Positions 41,297 to 53,040 of a DNA stretch of 64,000 nt are shown piece by piece. Position 1 is the first letter of the stretch. The number at the start of each line of letters is the position of its first letter. Source of the stretch: Muricea muricata (taxonomy: Eukaryota > Cnidaria > Anthozoa > Malacalcyonacea > Plexauridae); NCBI GenBank assembly GCA_963855995.1, contig OY979717.1:51901140-51965139 (forward strand), read 5' to 3'. The position numbers and the translations under genes are program-made. Under the pieces are notes generated by a model. That model had not been told where the DNA came from. It was given only the letters and a program-made list of their open reading frames with translations, and did not search any database.

Positions 41297-41367
41297 TCCC
41301 ATGTGGTCTAGTGGTTAGGATCTGGCGTTTTCACCGCCATGGCCGGGTTCGATTCCCGGCATGGGAA
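41297..41367 (+). tRNA. tRNA-Glu(UUC), 71 nt
   Basis: Anticodon 41330-41332; same single-C loss as 15201. Confidence 0.8.
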
Positions 41368-41549
41368 AGTCACGGCTATGTCCATTTTTCTTCATCATAA
41401 AGTAACCAAAAAACCCTTCTTTCCAATGCTATTGTACATGATCATTTTTTACAACATTAGAATTCAACATTTTTCCAGTCTGCCGATTGCATAACTTCAA
41501 CAATGATTGTAATCTAGTTCATCAACAACATCAACTGTTCTGCTGACTG

Positions 41550-41621
41550 TCCCATGTGGTCTAGTGGTTAGGATCTGGCGCTCTCACCGCCATGGTCCGG
41601 GTTCGATTCCCGGCATGGGAA
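41550..41621 (+). tRNA. tRNA-Glu(CUC)
   Basis: Anticodon 41583-41585; stems intact, unlike its sister at 15454. Confidence 0.92.
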
Positions 41622-42064
41622 ACTTTCCACTATGTGCTGCATTTTTCTTCTTCATCAAACAATAAAAGAAAAACGATATCCATAGTTTATATGTCGTTAA
41701 ACTTTGTAAAATATAGAGCTAAGATTTTTGTGTCGTCTAGCGCTGGAAATATTTTAACTATATTTCTAATCTAGTTGCTTAGTTTTTGGGGGAAAAAAAT
41801 ATGCCTATTCGAAAGAAATGAAAATTTTAAGAACGAAAGATTTAATTTGACGACATCATTCTATGATCTACGCTTTGAATTTCTGTGATGTTGTTCAGTG
41901 ATTTTATAATCGTCGTCCGTTGTATATGACATTGATATAATAAATTTAAAAGCTTGTTTTGCATTTCAAAACGGTTTCCTAAATTTCGGCAATGCTAACA
42001 ATTCTAAGATTTTACCGACTTATTAAGAAATACACGCGAGTTAGCAAAAGGCGGTCGTTGAAGT

Positions 42065-42135
42065 GTGTTGGTGGTTCAGTGGTAGAATTCTCGCTTGCCA
42101 CGCGGGAGACCGGGATTCGATTCCCCGCTAACGCA
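42065..42135 (+). tRNA. tRNA-Gly(GCC)
   Basis: Anticodon 42097-42099; same form as 2472 and 16998. Confidence 0.8.
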
Positions 42136-42342
42136 AGCGTTAAGAATTTGGAATATTTTTATGCCCTGAATGACTTCAAATGTTAGATATTTATGAGAAT
42201 ATTTCAATATATGCTTCATAACCACATTCTTTGAAACAATCAGATCGGACTGAACAGCTGAAACCTCTTTTTTTATAAATTCTAGAGAATCCTTTGATAT
42301 CTGCTCCAAAAATAAAAGGAAAATAGAAAACGCCTGAGAGAC

Positions 42343-42414
42343 TCCCATGTGGTCTAGTGGTTAGGATCTTGGGTTTTCACCGCCATGGCCCGGGTTCGAT
42401 TCCCGGCATGGGAA
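42343..42414 (+). tRNA. tRNA-Glu(UUC), broken anticodon stem
   Basis: Anticodon 42376-42378; TTGGG stem strand. Confidence 0.6.
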
Positions 42415-42598
42415 ATTCACGGCTATGTCCATTTTTCTTCATCATAAAGTAACCAAAAAACCCTTCTTTCCAATGCTATTGTACATGATCATTTTTTACA
42501 ACATTCGAGTTTAACATTTTGTCCAGTCCGCCAATTGCATAACTTCAACAATGATTGTAATCTAGTTCTGTTATTGACATCAAGTGTTCCGCTGACTT

Positions 42599-42670
42599 TC
42601 CCATGTGGTCTAGTGGTTAGGATATGGCGCTCTCACCGCCATGGCCCGGGTTCGATTCCCGGCATACGAA
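42599..42670 (+). tRNA. tRNA-Glu(CUC), damaged acceptor
   Basis: Anticodon 42632-42634; CATACGA acceptor strand, anticodon stem intact. Confidence 0.55.
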
Positions 42671-43114
42671 ATTTTCCACTATGTCCTGCATTTTTCTTCT
42701 TCATCAAACAATAAAAGAAAAAAGATATCCTTAGTTTATATGTCGTCAAACTTTGTAAAATATAGAGCTAAGATTTTTGTGTCGTCTAGCGCTGGAAATA
42801 TTTTAACAATATTTCTAATCTAGTTGCTTAGTTTTTGGGGAAAAAAAAATATGCCTGTTCGAAAGAAATGAAAATTTTAGGAACGAAAGATTTAATTTGA
42901 CGACATCATTCTATGATCTACGCTTTGAATTTCTGTGGTGTTGTTCAGTGATGTTATAATCGTTGTCCGTTGTATATGATATTGATATAATAATTTTGAA
43001 AGCTTCACTTCAATTTCCAAACGGTTTTCTAAATTTTGACAATGCTAACAATTCTAAGATTTTACCGACATATTAAGAAATACAAGCGAGTTAGCAAAAC
43101 GCGGTCGTTGAAGT

Positions 43115-43184
43115 GCGTTGGTGTTTCGTGGTATAAATCTCGCCTGCCACGTGGGAGACCGGGGTTCGATTCCCCGCTGATGCA
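43115..43184 (+). pseudogene. Degenerate tRNA-Gly lacking A14
   Basis: 70-nt form as at 3522; anticodon 43146-43148. Confidence 0.7.
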
Positions 43185-43390
43185 AGCGTAAAGAATTTGG
43201 AATATTTTTATGCCCTGAATTACTTCAAATGTTAGATATTTATGAGAATATTTCAATATGTTCTTCAAAACCACATTCTTTGAAACAATGAGATCGGACT
43301 GAACCGCTGAAAACTCTTTTTCAAATAAATTCTAGCGAATCCTTTGATATCTGCTCAAAAATAAAGGGAAAATGGAAACGTCTGAGAAAC

Positions 43391-43462
43391 TCCGATGTGT
43401 TCTAGTGGTTAGGATCTTGGGTTTTCACCGCCATGGCCCGGGTTCGATTCTTGGCATAGGAA
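43391..43462 (+). pseudogene. Degenerate tRNA-Glu(UUC)
   Basis: Same multiple lesions as 3798. Confidence 0.7.
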
Positions 43463-43645
43463 ATACACGTCTATGTCCATTTTTCTTCATCATAAAGTAA
43501 CAAAAAAACCCCTCTTTCCAATGCTATTGTACATCATCATTTTTTACAACATCGAGTTTAACATTTTGTCCAGTCCGCCGATTGCATAACTTCAACAATG
43601 ATATTAATGTAGTTCTGTTATGGACATCAAATGTTCGGCTTACTG

Positions 43646-43717
43646 TCCCATGTGGTCTAGCGGTTAGGATCTGGCGCTCTCACCGCCATGGCCCGGGTTC
43701 GAATCCCGGCATGGGAA
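43646..43717 (+). tRNA. tRNA-Glu(CUC)
   Basis: Anticodon 43679-43681; TTCGAAT loop form. Confidence 0.93.
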
Positions 43718-44103
43718 ATTTTCCACTATGTGCTGCATTTTTCTTCTTCATCAAACAATAAAAGAAAGACGATTCCCTTAGTTTAAATGTCATCAATATT
43801 TGTAAAATTTAGGGCTAAGATTTTTGTGTCGTCTAGCGCTGGAAATATTTTAACAATAATTCTTATCTAGTTGCTTTGTTTATGGGGAAAAAATATGCCT
43901 ATTCGAAAGAAATGAAAATTTTAGGAACGAAAGATGTAATTTGACGACATCATTCCATTATCTACGCTTTCAATTTCTGTGATGTTGTTGAGTTATGTTA
44001 TAATCGTCGTCCGTTGTATATGATATTGATATAATAATTTTGAAAGCTTCACTTCAATTTCCAAACGGATTTCTAAATTTTGACAAAAGGCGGTCGTTGA
44101 AGT

Positions 44104-44174
44104 GCGTTGGTGGTTCAGTGGTAGAATTCTCGCCTGCCACGCGGGAGACCGGGGTTCGATTCCCCGCTAACGCA
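44104..44174 (+). tRNA. tRNA-Gly(GCC)
   Basis: Consensus class 1; anticodon 44136-44138. Confidence 0.95.
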
Positions 44175-44382
44175 AGCGTAAAGAATTTGGAATACTTTTA
44201 TGCCCTGAATGGCTTCAAGTGTTAGATATTTATGAGAATATTTCAATATATTCTTCATAACCACATTCTTTGAAACAATGAGATCGGACTGAACAGCTGA
44301 ATTCTATTTTTCTGATAAATTCTAGAGAATCCTTTGATATCTGCTCCTAAAATAAACGGAAAATAGAAAATGCCTGAGAAGC

Positions 44383-44454
44383 TCCCATGTGGTCTAGTGG
44401 TTAGGATCTGGCGTTTTCACCGCCATGGCCCGGGTTCGATTCCCGGCATGGGAA
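44383..44454 (+). tRNA. tRNA-Glu(UUC)
   Basis: Consensus; anticodon 44416-44418. Confidence 0.95.
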
Positions 44455-44636
44455 TTTACGGCTATGTCCATTTTTCTTCAACATAAAGTAACCAAAAAAC
44501 CCTTCTTTCCAATGCTATTGTACATCATCATTTTTTACAACATTAGAGTTTAATATTTTGTCCAGTCCGCCGATTGGATAACTTCAACAATGATTGTAAT
44601 CTAGTTCATCAACAACATCAACTGTTCCGGTGACTG

Positions 44637-44681
44637 TCCCATGTGGTCTAGTGGTTAGGATCTGGCGCTCTCACCGCCATG
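44637..44681 (+). pseudogene. Truncated tRNA-Glu(CUC), nt 1-45
   Basis: Same breakpoint. Confidence 0.9.
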
Positions 44682-44727
44682 CATATTAAGAGATACACGC
44701 GAGTTAGCAAATGGCGGTCGTTGAAGT

Positions 44728-44798
44728 GCGTTGGTGGTGTAGTGCTAGAATTCTCGCCTGCCACCCGGGAGACCGGAGTTCGATTCCCCGCCAACGGA
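44728..44798 (+). tRNA. tRNA-Gly(GCC), class 2, lost first pair
   Basis: Anticodon 44760-44762; ends CCAACGGA so base pair 1-72 becomes G-G. This is the uninterrupted form of the locus split by the insertion at 19691-20759. Confidence 0.5.
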
Positions 44799-45004
44799 AG
44801 CGTAAAGAATTGGAATATTCTTATGCCCTGAATGACTTCACTTGTTAGATATTTATGAGAATATTTCAATATATCCTTCATAACCACATTCTTTGAAACA
44901 ATCAGATCGGACTGAACAGCTGAAACCTCTTTTTTTAGAGGTTCTAGACAATCCTTTAAAATCTGCTCCAAAAATAAAAGGAAAATAGAAAACGCCTGAG
45001 AGAC

Positions 45005-45076
45005 TCCCATGTGGTCTAGTGGTTAGGATCTGGCGTTTTCACCGCCATGGCCCGGGTTCGATTCCCGGCATGGGAA
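45005..45076 (+). tRNA. tRNA-Glu(UUC)
   Basis: Consensus; anticodon 45038-45040. Confidence 0.95.
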
Positions 45077-45260
45077 ATTCACGGCTATGTCCATTTTTCT
45101 TCATCATAAAGTAACCAAAAAACCCCTCTTTCCAATGCTATTGTACATCATAATTTTTTACAACATTCGAGTTTAACATTTTGTCCACTCCGCCGATTGC
45201 ATAACTTCAACAATGATTGTAATCTAGTTCTGTTATGGACATCAAATGTTCGACTCACTG

Positions 45261-45332
45261 TCCCATGTGGTCTAGCGGTTAGGATCTGGCGCTCTCACCG
45301 CCATGGCCCGGGTTCGATTCCCGGCATGGGAA
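45261..45332 (+). tRNA. tRNA-Glu(CUC)
   Basis: Consensus; anticodon 45294-45296. Confidence 0.95.
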
Positions 45333-45718
45333 ATTTTCCACTATGTGCTGCATTTTTCTTCTTCATCAAAGAATAAAAGAAAAACGATATCCTTAGTTTA
45401 TATGTCGTTAAACTTTGTAAAATTTAGAGCTAAGATTTTTTTGTCGTCTAGCGCTGGAAATATTTTAACAATATTTCTAATCTAGTTGCTTTGTTTTTGG
45501 GGAAAAAATATGCCTATTCGAAAGAAATGAAAATTTTAGGAAGGAAAGATGTAATTTGACGACATCATTCTATTACCTACGCTTTGAGTTTCTGTGATGT
45601 TGTTCAGTGATGTTATAATCGTCGTCCGTTGTATATGATATTGATATAATAACTTTGAAAGCTTCACTTCAATTTCCAAACGGATTTCTAAATTTTGACA
45701 AAAAGCGGTCGTTGAAGT

Positions 45719-45789
45719 GCGTTGGTGGTTCAGTGGTAGAATTCTCGCCTGCCACGCGGGAGACCGGGGTTCGATTCTCCGCTAACGCA
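45719..45789 (+). tRNA. tRNA-Gly(GCC)
   Basis: Anticodon 45751-45753; CTCCG T stem as at 21701. Confidence 0.92.
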
Positions 45790-45996
45790 AGCGTAAAGAA
45801 TTTGGAATACTTTTATGCCTTGAATGGCTTCAAGTGTTAGATATTTATGAGCATATTTCAATATAGTCTTTATACCACATTCTTTGAAAGAATGAAATCG
45901 GACTGAACAGCTGAATTCTCTTTTTCTGATAAATTCTAGAGAATCCTTTGATATCTGCTCCTAAAATAAACGGAAAATAGAAAATGCCTGAGAAGC

Positions 45997-46068
45997 TCCC
46001 ATGTGGTCTAGTGGTTAGGATATGGCGTTTTCACCGCCATGGCCCGGGTTCGATCCCCGGCATGGAAA
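45997..46068 (+). tRNA. tRNA-Glu(UUC), damaged acceptor
   Basis: Anticodon 46030-46032; acceptor CATGGAA clashes at pair 2. Anticodon stem intact, unlike 21979 and 54583. Confidence 0.7.
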
Positions 46069-46250
46069 AGTCACGGCTATGTCCATTTTTCTTCATCATA
46101 AAATAACCAAAAAACCCTTCTTTCCAATGCTATTGTACATGATCATTTTTTACAACATTAGAATTCAACAATTTTCCAGTCTGCCGATTGCATAACTTCA
46201 ACAATGATTGTAATCTAGTTCATCAACAACATCAACTGTTCCGCTGACTG

Positions 46251-46295
46251 TCCCATGTGGTCTAGTGGTTAGGATCTGGCGCTCTCACCGCCATG
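46251..46295 (+). pseudogene. Truncated tRNA-Glu(CUC), nt 1-45
   Basis: Same breakpoint. Confidence 0.9.
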
Positions 46296-46341
46296 CATAT
46301 TAAGAGATACACGCGAGTTAGCAAAAGGCGGTCGTTGAAGT

Positions 46342-46412
46342 GCGTTGGTGGTGTAGTGCTAGAATTCTCGCCTGCCACCCGGGAGACCGGAGTTCGATTC
46401 CCCGCCAACGCA
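46342..46412 (+). tRNA. tRNA-Gly(GCC), class 2
   Basis: Anticodon 46374-46376; C19, A-C clash in T stem. Confidence 0.6.
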
Positions 46413-46619
46413 AGCGTAAAGAATTTGGAATATTCTTATGCCCTGAATGACTTCACTTGTTAGATATTTATGAGAATATTTCAATATATCCTTCATAACC
46501 ACATTCTTTGAAACAATCAGATCGGACTGAACAGCTTAAACCTCTTTTTTTAGAGGTTCTAGAGAATCCTTTAAAATCTGCTCCAAAAATAAAAGGAAAA
46601 TAGAAAACGCCTGAGAGAC

Positions 46620-46691
46620 TCCCATGTGGTCTAGTGGTTAGGATCTGGCGTTTTCACCGCCATGGCTCGGGTTCGATTCCCGGCATGGGAA
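46620..46691 (+). tRNA. tRNA-Glu(UUC)
   Basis: Anticodon 46653-46655; T stem TCGGG, a T-G pair. Confidence 0.92.
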
Positions 46692-46875
46692 ATTCACGGC
46701 TATGTCCATTTTTCTTCATCATAAAGTAACCAAAAAACCCCTCTTTCTAATGCTATTGTACATCATAATTTTTTACAACGTTCGAGTTTAACATTTTGTC
46801 CACTCCGCCGATTGCATAACTTGAACAATGACTGTAATCTAGTTCTGTTATGGACATCAAATGTTCGGCTCACTG

Positions 46876-46947
46876 TCCGATGTGTTCTAGCGGTTAGGAT
46901 CTGGCGCTCTCACCGCCATGGCCCGGGTTGGATTCCCGGCATGGGAA
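46876..46947 (+). tRNA. tRNA-Glu(CUC), C56G variant
   Basis: Anticodon 46909-46911; G4, GGTTGG B box, and A box TGTTCTAGCGG. Confidence 0.5.
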
Positions 46948-47388
46948 ATTTTCCACTATGTGCTGCATTTTTCTTCTTCATCAAACAATAAAAGAAAAAC
47001 GATTCCCTTAGTTTAAATGTCATCAATATTTGTAAAATTTAGGGCTAAGATTTTTTTGTCGTCTAGCGCTGGAAATATTTTAACAATAATTCTAATCTAG
47101 TTGCTTCGTTTTTGGGGAAAAAATACGCCTATTCGAAAGAAATGAAAATTTTAGGAACGAAAGATTTAATTTGACGACATCATTCCATTATCTACGCCTT
47201 TAATTTCTGTGATGTTGTTCAGTGATGTTATAATCGTCGTCCGTTGTATATGATATTGATATAATAATTTTGAAAGCTTCACTTCAATTTCCAAACGGTT
47301 TTCTAAATTTTGACAATGCTAACAATTCTAAGATTGTACCAAATTATTGAGAAGTACACGCGAAATAGCAAAAGGCGGTCGTTGAAGT

Positions 47389-47459
47389 GCGTTGGTGGTT
47401 CAGTGGTAGAATTCTCGCCTGCCACGCGGGAGACCGGGGTTCGATTCCCCGCTAACGCA
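47389..47459 (+). tRNA. tRNA-Gly(GCC)
   Basis: Consensus class 1; anticodon 47421-47423. Its counterparts read ACC (23371) and GAT (55975). Confidence 0.95.
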
Positions 47460-47666
47460 AGCGTAAAGAATTTGGAATACTTTTATGCCCTGAATGGCTT
47501 CAAGTGTTAGATATTTATGAGCATATTTCATTATATTCTTTATACCAGATTCTTTGAAAGAATGAAATCGGACTGAACAGCTGAATTCTCTTTTTCTGAT
47601 AAATTCTAGAGAATCCTTTGATATCTGCTCCTAAAATAAACGGAAAATAGAAAATGCCTGAGAAGC

Positions 47667-47738
47667 TCCCATGTGGTCTAGTGGTTAGGAACTGGCGTTT
47701 TCACCGCCATGGCCCGGGTTCGATTCCCGGCATGAAAA
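47667..47738 (+). tRNA. tRNA-Glu(UUC), damaged acceptor
   Basis: Anticodon 47700-47702; 3' acceptor strand CATGAAA loses two pairs. Confidence 0.6.
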
Positions 47739-47922
47739 ATTCACGGCTATGTCCATTTTTCTTCATCATAAAGTAACCAAAAAACCCCTCTTTCCAATGC
47801 TATTGTACATCATAATTTTTTACAACATTCGAGTTTAACATTTTGTTCACTCCGCCGATTGCATAACTTCAACAATGATTGTAATCTAGTTCTGTTATGG
47901 ACATCAAATGTTCGACTCACTG

Positions 47923-47994
47923 TCCCATGTGGTCTAGCGGTTAGGATCTGCCGCTCTCACCGCCATGGCCCGGGTTCGATTCCCGGCATGGGAA
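47923..47994 (+). tRNA. tRNA-Glu(CUC)
   Basis: Anticodon 47956-47958; one anticodon-stem clash (TGCCG). Confidence 0.8.
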
Positions 47995-48379
47995 ATTTTT
48001 CACTATGTGCTGCATTTTTTTTCTTCATCAAAGAATAAAAGAAAAACGATATCCTTAGTTTATATGTCGTCAAACTTTGTAAAATTTAGAGCTAAGATTT
48101 TTTGTCGTCTAGCGCTTGAAATATTTTAACAATATTTCTAATCTAGTTGCTTTGTTTTTGGGGAAAAAATATGCCTATTCGAAAGAAATGAAAATTTTAG
48201 GAACGAAAGATGTAATTTGACGACATCATTCTATTACCTACGCTTTGAGTTTCTGTGATGTTGTTCAGTGATGTTATAATCGTCGTCCGTTGTATATGAT
48301 ATTGATATAATAACTTTGAAAGCTTCACTTCAATTTCCAAACGGATTTCTAAATTTTGACAAAAAGCGGTCGTTGAAGT

Positions 48380-48450
48380 GCGTTGGTGGTTCAGTGGTAG
48401 AATTCTCGCCTGCCACGCGGGAGACCGGGGTTCGATTCCCCGCTAACGCA
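48380..48450 (+). tRNA. tRNA-Gly(GCC)
   Basis: Consensus class 1; anticodon 48412-48414. Confidence 0.95.
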
Positions 48451-48657
48451 AGCGTAAAGAATTTGGAATACTTTTATGCCCTGAATGGCTTCAAGTGTTA
48501 GATATTTATGAGCATATTTCAATATAGTCTTTATACCACATTCTTTGAAAGAATGAAATCGGACTGAACAGCTGAATTCTCTTTTTCTGATAAATTCTAG
48601 AGAATCCTTTGATATCTGCTCCTAAAATAAACGGAAAATAGAAAATGCCTGAGAAGC

Positions 48658-48729
48658 TCCCATGTGGTCTAGTGGTTAGGATCTGGCGTTTTCACCGCCA
48701 TGGCCCGGGTTCGATTCCCGGCATGGGAA
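48658..48729 (+). tRNA. tRNA-Glu(UUC)
   Basis: Consensus; anticodon 48691-48693. Confidence 0.95.
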
Positions 48730-48911
48730 AGTCACGGCTATGTCCATTTTTCTTCATCATAAAGTAACCAAAAAACCCTTCTTTCCAATGCTATTGTACA
48801 TGATCATTTTTTACAACATTAGAATTCAACATTTTTCCAGTCTGCCGATTGCATAACTTCAACAATGATTGTAATCTAGTTCATCAACAACATCAACTGT
48901 TCCGCTGACTG

Positions 48912-48956
48912 TCCCATGTGGTCTAGTGGTTAGGATCTGGCGCTCTCACCGCCATG
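48912..48956 (+). pseudogene. Truncated tRNA-Glu(CUC), nt 1-45
   Basis: Same breakpoint. Confidence 0.9.
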
Positions 48957-49002
48957 CATATTAAGAGATACACGCGAGTTAGCAAAAGGCGGTCGTTGAA
49001 GT

Positions 49003-49073
49003 GCGTTGGTGGTGTAGTGCTAGAATTCTCGCCTGCCACCCGGGAAACCGGGGTTCGATTCCCCGCCAGCGCA
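49003..49073 (+). tRNA. tRNA-Gly(GCC), class 2
   Basis: Anticodon 49035-49037; C19, CCGGGAAACC after the anticodon, acceptor CCAGCGC. Confidence 0.58.
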
Positions 49074-49280
49074 AGCGTAAAGAATTTGGAATATTCTGAT
49101 GCCCTGAATGACTTCACTTGTTAGATATTTATGAGAATATTTCAATATATCCTTCATAACCACATTCTTTGAAATAATCAGATCGGACTGAACAGCTGAA
49201 ACCTCTTTTTTTAGAGGTTCTAGAGAATCCTTTAAAATCTGCTCCAAAAATAAAAGGAAAATAGAAAACGCCTGAGAGAC

Positions 49281-49352
49281 TCCCATGTGGTCTTGTGGTT
49301 AGGATCTGGCGTTTTCACCGCCATGGCCCGGGTTCGATTCCCGGCATGGGAA
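49281..49352 (+). tRNA. tRNA-Glu(UUC), A14T
   Basis: Anticodon 49314-49316; A box TGGTCTTGTGG, invariant A14 is T. Confidence 0.7.
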
Positions 49353-49536
49353 ATTCACGGCTATGTCCATTTTTCTTCATCATAAAGTAACCAAAAAACC
49401 CCTCCTTCCAATGCCATTGTACATCATAATTTTTTACAACATTCGAGTTTAACATTTTGTCCACTCCGCCGATTGCATAACTTGAACAATGACTGTAATC
49501 TAGTTCTGTTATGGACATCAAATGTTCGGCTCACTG

Positions 49537-49608
49537 TCCGATGTGGTCTAGCGGTTAGGATCTGGCGCTCTCACCGCCATGGCCCGGGTTGGATTGCCGG
49601 CATGGGAA
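49537..49608 (+). tRNA. tRNA-Glu(CUC), C56G variant
   Basis: Anticodon 49570-49572; G4, GGTTGG B box and T stem GCCGG. Confidence 0.5.
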
Positions 49609-50049
49609 ATTTTCCACTATGTGCTGCATTTTTCTTCTTCATCAAACAATAAAAGAAAAACGATTCCCTTAGTTTAAATGTCATCAATATTTCTAAAATT
49701 TAGGGCTAAGATTTTTTTGTCGTCTAGCGCTGGAAATATTTTAACAATAATTCTAATCTAGTTGCTTTGTTTTTGGGGAAAAAATACGCCTATTCGAAAG
49801 AAATGAAAATTTTAGGAACGAAAGATTTAATTTGACGACATCATTCCATTATCTACGCCTTTAATTTCTGTGATGTTGTTCAGTGATGTTATAATCGTCG
49901 TACGTTGTATATGATATTGATATAATAATTTTGAAAGCTTCACTTCAATTTCCAAATGGTTTTCTAAATTTTGACAATGCTAACAATTCTAAGATTGTAC
50001 CAAATTATTGAGAAGTACACGCGAAATAGCAAAAGGCGGTCGTTGAAGT

Positions 50050-50120
50050 GCGTTGGTGGTTCAGTGGTAGAATTCTCGCCTGCCACGCGATAGACCGGGG
50101 TTCGATTCCCCGCTAACGCA
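50050..50120 (+). tRNA. tRNA-Gly(GCC)
   Basis: Anticodon 50082-50084; anticodon stem strand GCGAT has one clash. Confidence 0.85.
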
Positions 50121-50327
50121 AGCGTAAACAATTTGGAATACTTTTATGCCCTGAATGGCTTCAAGTGTTAGATATTTATGAGCATATTTCAATATATTCT
50201 TTATACCACATTCTTTGAAACAATGAAATCGGACTGAACAGCTGAATTCTCTTTTTCTGATAAATTCTAGAGAATCCTTTGATATCTGCTCCTAAAATAA
50301 ACGGAAAATAGAAAATTCCTGAGAAGC

Positions 50328-50399
50328 TCCCATGTGGTCTAGTGGTTAGGATCTGGCGTTTTCACCGCCATGGCCCGGGTTCGATTCCCGGCATGGGAA
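50328..50399 (+). tRNA. tRNA-Glu(UUC)
   Basis: Consensus; anticodon 50361-50363. Confidence 0.95.
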
Positions 50400-50580
50400 A
50401 GTCCGTTTATGTCCATTTTTCTTCATCATAAAGAAACCAAAAAACCCTTCTTTCCAATGCTATTGTACATGATCATTTTTTACAACATTAGAATTCAACA
50501 TTTTTCCAGTCTGCCGATTGCATAACTTCAACAATGATTGCAATCTAGTTCATCAACAACATCAACTGTTCCGCTGACTG

Positions 50581-50625
50581 TCCCATGTGGTGTAGTGGTT
50601 AGGATCTGGCGCTCTCACCGCCATG
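50581..50625 (+). pseudogene. Truncated tRNA-Glu(CUC), nt 1-45
   Basis: Same breakpoint; D stem GGTGTAG. Confidence 0.88.
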
Positions 50626-50671
50626 CATATTAAGAGATACACGCGAGTTAGCAAAAGGCGGTCGTTGAAGT

Positions 50672-50742
50672 GCGTTTGTGGTGTAGTGCTAGAATTCTCG
50701 CCTGCCACCCGGGAGACCGCGGTTCGATTCCCCGCCAACGCA
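50672..50742 (+). tRNA. tRNA-Gly(GCC), class 2
   Basis: Anticodon 50704-50706; acceptor GCGTTTG and T stem CGCGG each add a clash. Confidence 0.52.
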
Positions 50743-50949
50743 AGCGTAAAGAATTTGGAATATTCTTATGCCCTGAATGACTTCATTTGTTAGATATTTA
50801 TGAGAATATTTCAATATATCCTTCATAACCACATTCTTTGAAACAATCAGATCGGACTGAACAGCTGAAACCTCTTTTTTTAGAGGTTCTAGAGAATCCT
50901 TTAAAATCTGCTCCAAAAATAAAAGGAAAATAGAACACGCCTGAGAGAC

Positions 50950-51021
50950 TCCCATGTGGTCTAGTGGTTAGGATCTGGCGTTTTCACCGCCATGGCCCGG
51001 GTTCGATTCCCGGCATGGGAA
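50950..51021 (+). tRNA. tRNA-Glu(UUC)
   Basis: Consensus; anticodon 50983-50985. Confidence 0.95.
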
Positions 51022-51205
51022 ATTTACGGCTATGTCCATTTTTCTTCATCATAAAGTAACCAAAAAACCCTTCTTTCCAATGCTATTGTACATCATCATT
51101 TTTTACAACATTAGAGTTTAATATTTTGTCCAGTCCGCCGATTGCTTAACTTCAACAATGACTGTAATCTAGTTCTGTTATCGACATCAAATGTTCGGCT
51201 CACTG

Positions 51206-51259
51206 TCCGATGTGGTCTAGCGGTTAGGATCTGGCGCTCTCACCGCCACGGACCGGGAA
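51206..51259 (+). pseudogene. tRNA-Glu(CUC) with 18-nt T-arm deletion
   Basis: 54 nt; same deletion as 36507 with further changes (CCACGGACC). Confidence 0.88.
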
Positions 51260-51700
51260 ATTTTCCACTATGTGCTGCATTTTTCTTCTTCATCAAACAA
51301 TAAAAGAAAAACGATTCCCTTAGTTTAAATGTCATCAATATTTGTAAAATTTAGGGCTAAGACTTTTTTGTCGTCTCGCGCTGGAAATATTTTAACAATA
51401 ATTGTAATCTAGTTGCTTTGTTTTTGGGGAAGAAATACGCCTATTCGAAAGAAATGAAAATTTTAGGAACGAAAGATGTAATTTGACGACATCATTCCAT
51501 TATCTACGCTTTCAATTTCTGTGACGTTGTTCAGTGATGTTATAATCGTCGTCCGTTGTATATGATATTGATATAATAATTTTGAAAGCTTCACTTGAAT
51601 TTCCAAACGGTTTTCTAAATTTTGACAATGCTAACAATTCTAAGATTTTACCGACATATTAAGAAATACAAGCGAGTTAGCAAAACGCGGTCGTTGAAGT

Positions 51701-51770
51701 GCGTTGGTGTTTCGTGGTATAAATCTCGCCTGCCACGTGGGAGACCGGGGTTCGATTCCCCGCTGATGCA
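51701..51770 (+). pseudogene. Degenerate tRNA-Gly lacking A14
   Basis: 70-nt form; anticodon 51732-51734. Confidence 0.7.
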
Positions 51771-51976
51771 AGCGTAAAGAATTTGGAATATTTTTATGCC
51801 CTGAATTACTTCAAATGTTAGATATTTATGAGAATATTTCAATATGTTCTTCAAAACCACATTCTTTGAAACAATGAGATCGGACTGAACCGCTGAAAAC
51901 TCTTTTTCAAATAAATTCTAGCGAATCCTTTGATATCTGCTCAAAAATAAAGGGAAAATGGAAACGTCTGAGAAAC

Positions 51977-52048
51977 TCCGATGTGTTCTAGTGGTTAGGA
52001 TCTTGGGTTTTCACCGCCATGGCCCGGGTTCGATTCTTGGCATAGGAA
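51977..52048 (+). pseudogene. Degenerate tRNA-Glu(UUC)
   Basis: Same multiple lesions as 3798. Confidence 0.7.
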
Positions 52049-52231
52049 ATACACGTCTATGTCCATTTTTCTTCATCATAAAGTAACAAAAAAACCCCTC
52101 TTTCCAATGCTATTGTACATCATCATTTTTTACAACATCGAGTTTAACATTTTGTCCAGTCCGCCGATTGCATAACTTCAACAATGATATTAATGTAGTT
52201 CTGTTATGGACATCAAATGTTCGGCTTACTG

Positions 52232-52303
52232 TCCCATGTGGTCTAGCGGTTAGGATCTGGCGCTCTCACCGCCATGGCCCGGGTTCGAATCCCGGCATGG
52301 GAA
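52232..52303 (+). tRNA. tRNA-Glu(CUC)
   Basis: Anticodon 52265-52267; TTCGAAT loop form. Confidence 0.93.
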
Positions 52304-52689
52304 ATTTTCCACTATGTGCTGCATTTTTCTTCTTCATCAAACAATAAAAGAAAGACGATTCCCTTAGTTTAAATGTCATCAATATTTGTAAAATTTAGGG
52401 CTAAGATTTTTGTGTCGTCTAGCGCTGGAAATATTTTAACAATAATTCTTATCTAGTTGCTTTGTTTATGGGGAAAAAATATGCCTATTCGAAAGAAATG
52501 AAAATTTTAGGAACGAAAGATGTAATTTGACGACATCATTCCATTATCTACGCTTTCAATTTCTGTGATGTTGTTGAGTTATGTTATAATCGTCGTCCGT
52601 TGTATATGATATTGATATAATAATTTTGAAAGCTTCACTTCAATTTCCAAACGGATTTCTAAATTTTGACAAAAGGCGGTCGTTGAAGT

Positions 52690-52760
52690 GCGTTGGTGGT
52701 TCAGTGGTAGAATTCTCGCCTGCCACGCGGGAGACCGGGGTTCGATTCCCCGCTAACGCA
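52690..52760 (+). tRNA. tRNA-Gly(GCC)
   Basis: Consensus class 1; anticodon 52722-52724. Confidence 0.95.
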
Positions 52761-52968
52761 AGCGTAAAGAATTTGGAATACTTTTATGCCCTGAATGGCT
52801 TCAAGTGTTAGATATTTATGAGAATATTTCAATATATTCTTCATAACCACATTCTTTGAAACAATGAGATCGGACTGAACAGCTGAATTCTATTTTTCTG
52901 ATAAATTCTAGAGAATCCTTTGATATCTGCTCCTAAAATAAACGGAAAATAGAAAATGCCTGAGAAGC

Positions 52969-53040
52969 TCCCATGTGGTCTAGTGGTTAGGATCTGGCGT
53001 TTTCACCGCCATGGCCTGGGTTCGATTCCCGGCATGGGAA
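52969..53040 (+). tRNA. tRNA-Glu(UUC)
   Basis: Anticodon 53002-53004; T stem CTGGG, a T-G pair. Confidence 0.92.

Larger units (their letters stand above)
38420..41786 (+). repeat. Copy of 12324-15690 (offset 26,096)
   Basis: Left edge coincides with the hybrid pseudogene at 38330; right edge lies in the spacer after 41550, where the match switches to offset 25,067 relative to 16.7 kb. Confidence 0.88.
43012..51597 (+). repeat. 8,586-bp tandem duplication, copy 1
   Basis: Every gene from 43115 to 51206 recurs 8,586 bp downstream with its private lesions. Left limit set by a C/G difference at 43011 against 51597. Confidence 0.9.
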